Source of the DNA: Rhodeus uyekii
Taxonomy: Eukaryota; Chordata; Actinopteri; Cypriniformes; Acheilognathidae
Assembly (NCBI GenBank): GCA_037043235.1
Contig: JAWRVZ010000139.1
Coordinates: 386,501 to 450,500, forward strand
Direction: 5' to 3'
Length of the DNA: 64,000 bases
This document shows, piece by piece, positions 1 to 64,000 of the stretch. Both the position numbers and the translations under genes were made by a program. Below the pieces are notes generated by a model. The model did no database searches. It saw only the letters and a program-made list of their open reading frames with translations, and was not told the origin of the DNA. Each line of letters starts with the position of its first letter. The first letter of the stretch is position 1.

Positions 1-305
1 GAGTGTAATTCGGGTTGTGTGTTGCTGATGCGGGTCGGTGTGTGTCGGTGATCGCTGGACTGCGTTGCGCCGCTCGTCTCTGCAGATGGCAGCATATGCG
101 CGCTCCTTTCGTCTCCTCTCGTGTGCGTTGGACGCGTGCGGCGGAGCGTCAGTGTAAATCCCGTATCTCCAGCAGCGGCCGACATGGCGACTGCGAGGAC
201 GCGCGTCCGCTGCGTGTGAAGCGGCTCCCGGCGCGCGGCTCCACGGCATCACCGCTGCGTCCAGCGTCCAAACGCGCACTTGGAGACAGAGGATTTATAA
301 TCGAG
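1..305 (+). other. farp1: probable farp1 non-coding first exon in a CpG-rich promoter region
   Basis: The first 300 bases are GC- and CpG-rich, unlike the AT-rich DNA that follows, and end in a good donor (AG|GTAAG, exon end 305). The next exon (4261) starts with 17 untranslated bases before the farp1 ATG, so a spliced 5' UTR exon is expected upstream. The transcription start may lie before the window. The 117-residue open frame here has no recognisable domain and is probably chance in CpG-rich DNA. Confidence 0.5.
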
Positions 306-2076
306 GTAAGCGTGTCGATTGTTCTGCTCATTCTCAATGCTCTGCGCTTGGAGGAGATTAAGGGGTAAATCTAGCCTCAGATCTGATCCTGGGAACTGGC
401 GTGACATTGCCGGAGCGCCATACCGTTATATTTCCATCATGCGCCGACACGCGAACTGCATCATTCATTCACTTTTGATGAAGCCCTGCGAAAATCATAT
501 CGGGACTATGCATTTCCCTAAAGACCTTGAATCACACGACCGTCCCAGAGCCGTCCTGCCTGCGCTTTGTTCAGCGCACACCGCTTTTACGCGCGTCTTC
601 ACCGCAGACACTCGCCGTCCTCCGTCCGTGCGTCGCGCGCTATATGAGCACCTTTCCTTATGATATTTGTTTAATTAACGTCTGAGCGTTCAATCAAAGC
701 CGTGAATAGCAGCTGTTGCAAATGCAACCCTATCTGTAACATGATTTGCCTTTTATGATTCAGGTCAAATATAAGTCAATTGATCATTTCAGTTAAAAAT
801 AACTGTGTTTCACTAATTGGTGTGAGGTGACGTCTGGCCTCGACGCGACGCGTTAAAACAAGGTCTTCCCATTTGTGTTCATTTTAAATGAGGTTTTATG
901 TTGAAAGGGATCTATAATAGAAAATGTTCAGCCTTTTGATTATGATTGCAGCAGTGGGGAATAAAACCAGGGAACGAGGTTCCGCATATTTATCATCCCC
1001 ATATTTCTTATTTCCATCGGCTTTTTGTAAATGATAGCCTACTTCTCGATCTCATGATGTGTTCTGCATGTGGCAGCTTCATCCCAGCCAAACAAAAGAC
1101 ACCAGTGTCTGAAGATGTACTCACATCCTCACCATCAGTGCTGTTGATTTTTCCAGGGCTTTTGTGGCATTACTGAATTAATGGAAATTTCATTAAACGC
1201 TACTGGCGATACATTGGCTGTGTGTCTAATGGTGGAGTTGGTTTTTGCAGCCTGGCACTGGTCGGATCTCTCACCCTCCTCCTCTGAGAGCAGATCCTTG
1301 CTTTATTGCTTCTCCAGAAGGTGTTTTTATTGACAATATATTAAACAAAATACACAGAACAAACTATAGATCAGCAGATATTTCATCAGAGGTTTCTTTA
1401 TACAATACACCTTGATTCATTAGAATCCATTTTCCAATTTCGTATTATTGTTATTTTTTATTTTTGTCCACAAGATGATATGAGCACAAACCAGTGAATA
1501 TTTCCTGTCTTGCAAAGCTCTTTTGAAGATGACTTAGATTAATTTCATTGCGAACGAGAAGAGTCAGTCACAGATGGGCATCTGATCCAGAGATCAGTGT
1601 ATTTCTCTCAGCTGCTTACGTTCTCTCTTCCTGTGTCGTTTCCTCCCCTCTTTTTCTCATGTTGATGTTTGGTTCAGCAGCAATGACATCAGTGCTCTGG
1701 CATGTGTGATGAACGGTTGACATGATGGGAGCAGAGAGGGAGAGATATGAGAAGTTGGATCTCTTAATAAGTTCATTGTCTGAGGAGAAAATTACAACAT
1801 CAGGACGAAAAGGCTGGTGTAACCTTCACTTGACTGACACGTTAAAAAACTATCAGTATAAATACACAACCTCTTTGTTTTAAAATTTTCATTATGCTTT
1901 TTCTAATATTACCTTTTATGTAGCGTGTAATAGAGATATTTGTGAATGTAAAAGGTCTGTAAATTGAAACTGAGATTTTGTCTCCCAAAAGAAAGCGATT
2001 CTGAACTGAAACGAGTCATAGGTAATTACAGTCTCACTTCCTGCAGAATGTATGTATGTTTGTATGTATGCTGGCT
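306..2076. other. intron 1, 5' part, no gene seen
   Basis: CpG-rich sequence continues to about 650 and then becomes AT-rich. I see no conserved exon, RNA gene or clear transposon. Regulatory elements of the promoter could lie here, but none can be named from the sequence. Confidence 0.6.
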
Positions 2077-4064
2077 GATCAATCAGAGCAGAGTAGATCA
2101 ATCACAACAGACTGAACCATCTGACCAATCAGAGCAGACCAATCACAACAGACTGGATCATCTAACCAATCAGAGTAGACCAATCACAACAGACTGGATC
2201 ATCCGACCAATCAGAGAAGAGTAGACCAATCACAACAGACTGGATCATCCGACCAATCAGAGAAGAGTAGACCAATCACAACAGACTGGATCATCCGACC
2301 AATCAGAGAAGAGTAGACCAATCACAACACACTGGATCATCTGACCAATCAGAGCAGAGTAAACCAATCACAACAGACTGGATCATCCGACCAATCAGAG
2401 CAGAGTAAACCAGTCACAACAGACTGGATCATCCGACCAATCAGAGCAGAGTAGACCAATCACAACAGACTGGATCATCCGACCAATCAGAGCAGAGTAG
2501 ATCAATCACAACAGACTGGATCATCCGACCAATCAGAGAAGTGTAGACCAATCACAACAGACTGGATCATCCGACCAATCAGAGCAGAGTAGATCAATCA
2601 CAACAGACTGGATCATCCGACCAATCAGAGCAGAGTAGACCAATCACAACAGACTGGATCATCCGACCAATCAGAGAAGAGTAGACCAATCACAACAGAT
2701 TGGATCATCCGACCAATCAGAGAAGAGTAGACCAATCACAACAGACTGGATCATCCGACCAATCAGAGAAGAGTAGACCAATCACAACAGACTGGATCAT
2801 CCGACCAATCAGAGAAGAGTAGACCAATCACAACAGACTGGATCATCCGACCAATCAGAGAAGAGTAGACCAATCACAACAGACTGGATCATCCGACCAA
2901 TCAGAGAAGAGTAGACCAATCACAACAGACTGGATCATCCGACCAATCAGAGCAGAGTAGACCAATCACAACAGACTGGATCATCCGACCAATCAGAGAA
3001 GAGTAGACCAATCACAACAGACTGGATCATCCGACCAATCAGAGAAGAGTAGATCAATCACAACAGACTGGATCATCCGACCAATCAGAGAAGAGTAGAC
3101 CAATCACAACAGACTGGATCATCCGGCCAATCAGAGAAGAGTAGACCAATCACAACAGACTGGATCATCCGACCAATCAGAGAAGAGTAGACCAATCACA
3201 ACAGACTGGATCATCTGACCAATCAGAGCAGAGTAAACCAATCACAACAGACTGGATCATCCGACCAATCAGAGCAGAGCAGACCAATCACAACAGACTG
3301 GATCATCCGGCCAATCAGAGCAGAGTAAACCAATCACAACAGACTGGATCATCCGACCAATCAGAGCAGAGCAGACCAATCACAACAGACTGGATCATCC
3401 GACCAATCAGAGAAGAGTAGACCAATCACAACAGACTGGATCATCTGACCAATCAGAGCAGAGTAAACCAATCACAACAGACTGGATCATCCGACCAATC
3501 AGAGAAGAGTAGACCAATCACAACAGACTGGATCATCCGGCCAATCAGAGCAGAGTAGACCAATCACAACAGACTGGATCATCCGACCAATCAGAGCAGA
3601 GCAGACCAATCACAACAGACTGGATCATCCGACCAATCAGAGAAGAGTAGACCAATCACAACAGACTGGATCATCTGACCAATCAGAGCAGAGTAAACCA
3701 ATCACAACAGACTGGATCATCCGACCAATCAGAGAAGAGTAGACCAATCACAACAGACTGGATCATCCGGCCAATCAGAGAAGAGTAGACCAATCACAAC
3801 AGACTGGATCATCCGACCAATCAGAGAAGAGCAGACCAATCACAACAGACTGGATCATCTGACCAATCAGAGAAGAGTCGACCAATCACAACAGACTGGA
3901 TCATCCGACCAATCAGAGCAGAGTAAACCAGTCACAACAGACTGGATCATCTGACCAATCAGAGAAGAGTAGACCAATCACAACAGACTAAACCATCTGA
4001 CCAATCAGAGCAGAGTCGACCAATCACAACAGACTGGATCATCTGACCAATCAGAGCAGAGTAG
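2077..4064 (+). repeat. 46-bp tandem repeat with two CCAAT boxes per unit
   Basis: About 43 head-to-tail copies of a 46-bp unit. The unit reads GACCAATCAGAGAAGAGTAG, then ACCAATCACAACAGACTGG and ATCATCC. Variation is mostly A/C at one position of the first half (agaagag/agcagag), T/C in the last bases and an occasional GCC for ACC. Each unit has two forward CCAAT motifs, giving over 80 in 2 kb. The array lies in farp1 intron 1 and ends about 200 bp before the first coding exon. A lone related copy lies at 28155-28200. Confidence 0.95.
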
Positions 4065-4277
4065 ACTCTCAGAAAGAAAGGGTTTAGTGAGGCTCAAGTA
4101 AAGAGATTTGTTTAAAGAAAAATAGAAAACTTTAATGTAGAATAATAGGTGAACTTTAAGACATTTGGCCACAACACTTCTGGCAAAACCCGAATCAAAC
4201 ACACAGTGTTAGTGCACCTCAAATTGTGGAAGTCAGACTGTGATGTTTGTGTGTGTGCAGGCTGAGTGAGGAAGACC

Positions 4278-61012
<56,735 letters not shown>

Positions 61013-61017
61013 TATAT

Positions 61018-62445
61018 ATACACAATGGAGTTCGGTTATGTCAACACCGTTTCGCGAGATAACCCATATTTCATATATTACATATATTAACATACAACCC
61101 ATATAATATATTACAGATTTCCCCACATATAACCCTCAGATGCACATAATCCGTACACAGTGCTTGTGCGCGAAATTCACACAATAAAAAAAACAAACAA
61201 ATACAAGTCAGAATCAGAACAAAAAGAAAAAGCAGTCTCTTCCTCTCTCCTCTCTGCGCTGTGCAGCGGCTCGTCCCTTAAGAAAGTGTCGGCTGAGACG
61301 AGAAGAGCCCGCCCTCATGGCAGCACAGCCAATCACGTTTTTTTTGCATGATTGACAGGTCAGACAGCCAATCAGCGCAGCTGTCAGAGTGCCAGTGGAA
61401 GCGCTGTCAGCTGTCAGAGCACCAAAAATAACAACCACTTGCTCCTGTATAACCGCAGCGTTCTCTCCACAAATTACTTTGAAGACAATGTTGTGCCTCT
61501 TTTTGAAACGAATTTGCTTTAAAGCTTTAAATTTGCTTTTTTGCCACCCCGGATTTTCTATAAAGACAGGGTGTCCAAGCTTTGCAGCAAGAATGTATAT
61601 GTCGCCCACGAGTAGCTGATTTTCTCTCTATTTTGTGCATTATTCTTCATAATAGCGACGATTCCTAAGAAAGTGAGTGGTAAGGATGGTAGTGAGAAGA
61701 AGAAACGCATGATGACCATGGAAATGAAGCATGAAATTGTGAATAAATATAAGCGTGTGCTCGCGTGAGTAATCGAGCAGCAGGAGCATCACATGGATCA
61801 TACTCAGGTGTTGCAAGAGCTCAGCAGTGGCGAGGAGGAGGAGGAGGAACCGGAGGAAAACATTTCTACAAGTGAAATTAAGGAAGTGATGGCTATGTGG
61901 CACAAGGTTTTTAAAGGGAGGCATAAACCAATCTCCCTCAATTGGTATTTTGTTAACAGGTCTGCGCCAAGTGAAAGTGCTGGTGGTCAGGTGAAAAAAA
62001 AGGTAAGAAAGGTACGAAAACTAATCGAAAAAAGCAAAACAATACTATAAAATCGAAAAGTAACAAAAAAAATACGTAAGCTAAGTTCAGTTATGTTAAT
62101 TTAAGTTTACGTAAGTTATGTAGTGTTCGTGTAAGTTACGATAAGAAATGTCTCCGTACCAACCCCCTTCCTCCCTCTGCACCTGCCACTACTGAGAGTA
62201 AAAACTTATAATTAAAACCACATTTTATTTTATATCACATGAATCCTTATACTGTATACATGTACTATAATTGTGTGTGTGTCTAAACCAATAAAAACAT
62301 GTTTTTCCCCCCATTGTTACGGATCTGGAACGGATTAATTTGTTTTCAATTATTTCTTATGGGAAAATATGATTCTAGATACGAGCAATTCGAGTTACGA
62401 GCTCCGCCCTGGAACGGATTATGCTCGTATCTAGAGGTATTACTG
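61018..62445 (+). mobile_element. Tigger/pogo-like relic with transposase fragments
   Basis: The right end is GAGGTATTACTG followed by TA; the matching left end is not seen. KKKRMMTMEMKHEIVNKYKR (61696-61755) is a CENP-B/pogo-type helix-turn-helix start and is soon followed by a stop. A second fragment, SEIKEVMAMWHKVF (61874 on), resembles a later part. The DDE core is missing. Confidence 0.7.
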
Positions 62446-62459
62446 TATATACACACATA

Positions 62460-63090
62460 CACTCACCTAAAGGATTATTAGGAATACCATACTAATACTG
62501 TGTTTGACCCCCTTTCGCCTTCAGAACTGCCTCATGCAAATTGTGCCTCTTTTTCCTATTTGTAGTGGAGATGAGTGGCACCCGGTGAGTTCTTCTGCTG
62601 TTGTAGCCCATTCGCCTCAAGATTGTGCGTGTTGTGGCTTCACAAATGCTTTGCTGCAAACCTTGGTTGTAACGAGTGGTTATTTCAGTCAAAGTTGCTC
62701 TTCTATCTGCTTGAATCAGTCGGCCCATGACCTCTGACCCCTAGCATCAACAAGGCATTTTCTCCCACAGGACTGCCGCATACTGGATGTTTTTCCCTTT
62801 TCACAGCATTCTTTGTAAACCCTAGAAATGGTTGTGCGTGAAAATCCCAGTAACTGAGCAGATTGTGAAATACTCAGACCGGCACGTCTGGCAGCAACAA
62901 CCATGCCACGCTCAAAACTGCTTAAATCACCTTTCTTTCCCATTCTGACATTCAGTTTGGAGTTCAGGAGATTGTCTTGACCAGGAACAACCCCTAAATG
63001 CATTGAAGCAGCTGCCATGTGATTGGTTGATTAGATAGTTGCATTAATGACAAATTGAACAGGGGTTCCTAATAATCCTTTAGGTGAGTG
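62460..63090 (-). mobile_element. internally deleted Tc1-like element keeping the DNA-binding half
   Basis: 25-bp class inverted ends (CACTCACCTAAAGGATTATT / AATAATCCTTTAGGTGAGTG), TA on both sides, 631 bp. The minus strand encodes MGKKGDLSSFERGMVVAARR then the ISQSAQLLGFSRTTISRVY helix-turn-helix and, in another frame, RLIQADRRATLTEITTRYN. These are the paired-like DNA-binding domains of Tc1 transposase. The DDE catalytic half is deleted. Confidence 0.88.
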
Positions 63091-63179
63091 TATACATGTG
63101 GCATGATATACAATAAAATAATATATTATAGTATATATGGATGAATCTTCAATAACTAAGATTAACTAATCAATAATTT

Positions 63180-64000
63180 GCGATAACTTTTACACAATCT
63201 TTTACAGCTTTGGAGGAATGTTGTCCCAGTCATCTTTGCAAAATTGTTCTAATTCAGCAACATTGGAGGGCTTTCAAGCATGAACTGCCTTTTTAAGGTC
63301 ATCAGCATCCCAAAAGGATTCAGGTCAGGACTTTGATTACCACTCCAAAGTCTTCATTTTGTCTTTCTTCAGCCATTCGGAGTTGGACTTGCTGGTGTGT
63401 TTTGGATCATTTTCCTGCTGCAGAACACAAGTTCACTTCAGCTTAAGTCACGAACAGATTGCCGGACATTCTCCTTCAGGATTATTTGATACACAGCAGA
63501 ATTCATGGTTCTATTTATCACAACAAGTCTTCCAGCTCCTGAAGCAGCAAAACAGCCCCAGACCATCACACTACCACCACCATATTTTACTGTTTCTATG
63601 ATGTTCTTTTTCTCAAATGCAGTGTTACTTTTATAGCAGATGTGTTTTTGTGGAAAAAATTAGACAAGTCTTAAGGTTGTTTTTGTTCAGCAGTGTTTTT
63701 CGTCTTGGAACTCTGCTCTGCAGGCCATCTTTGCCCAGTCTCTTTCTTATGGCGGATTCATGAACACTGAGCTTCACCGAGGCAAGTGAGGTCTGCAGTT
63801 CTTTGGATGTTGTTGTGGGTCTTTTGTGACTCTTGGATGAGTCGTTGCAGAGCTCTTTGGGTCATTTTGGTCGACTCCTGGGAAGGTTCACCACTGTTCC
63901 GTATTTTCACCATTTGTGGATAATGGCTCTCACTGTAGTTCAATGGAGTCCCAAAGCATTACAAATAGTTGTATTTAAAAAAATCACACAGGGCCATGTA
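63180..64000 (-). mobile_element. Tc1-like transposon relic, runs off the window
   Basis: Antisense copy of the family at 28757-30225: GCAGCAAAACAGCCCCAGAC, ACACTACCACCACCATATTT and CTGCAGAACACAAGTTCACT are inverted transposase motifs. The final CACACAGGGCCATGTA matches the inverted-repeat region of the other copy. Frames are broken. Confidence 0.8.

Noticed and set aside
15..368. 117-codon frame in the CpG-rich start
   Set aside because: No domain, crosses a likely splice donor at 305, and GC-rich sequence gives chance frames.
2077..4064. CRISPR-like array of direct repeats
   Set aside because: Units are continuous with no unique spacers, and the context is a vertebrate intron. It is a tandem satellite.

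Overview
The window is intronic, repeat-rich vertebrate DNA from a ray-finned fish, probably an ostariophysan. The evidence is short exons separated by kilobase introns, Tc1-like and Tigger/pogo-like transposons, a tRNA-derived SINE, many TG/CA microsatellites and Tf1/sushi-like LTR elements. The species cannot be fixed from the sequence. There are no bacterial-type operons, rRNA genes or CRISPR arrays.

One host gene spans nearly the whole window on the + strand: farp1 (FERM, RhoGEF and two PH domains). A probable non-coding first exon lies in a CpG-rich stretch (about 1-305). Coding starts at 4278 and the long form ends at 57592. I placed 25 coding exons by eye with canonical AG/GT borders and compatible phases: N-terminus, FERM and FERM-adjacent region (4278-31991), a long Ser/Pro-rich exon with its own stop (32906-34039), then DH (39900-49464), PH1 (49265-52235) and PH2 (55096-57592). 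The unresolved point is the linker. The 32906-34039 exon ends in a stop and gives a FERM-only protein of about 764 residues with an FRMD7-like tail. The next exon (39900) needs a phase-1 partner that I could not locate with confidence.

Region by region: intron 1 carries about 43 copies of a 46-bp unit with two CCAAT boxes each (2077-4064). Intron 2 (17 kb) carries a 5.75-kb array of a 26-bp minisatellite (7463-13215) between diverged LTR-like direct repeats, then several LTR fragments. Later introns hold three young LTR elements (25076-27292 +, 42189-44384 -, 53033-54907 +). Each has near-identical LTRs, a 5-bp target duplication, a purine tract and one ORF resembling only the C-terminal half of a Gag capsid, followed by a Pro-rich repetitive tail. 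None has pol. In all three, the 10-11 nt expected at the transcript 5' end (31 bp after the TATA box) is complementary to the bases just after the 5' LTR, and the pairing covaries between elements. This is the hallmark of Tf1/sushi-type self-priming and is the most interesting signal in the window.

Other content: a TIR-flanked transposon carrying an exon like those of fish SWIM/YqaJ-domain proteins (41434-44886), Tc1 and Tigger relics, a perfect 74-bp palindrome, and TG repeats at the 3' splice sites of many farp1 introns. All splice sites, family names and homologies come from reading and memory; no search was run.
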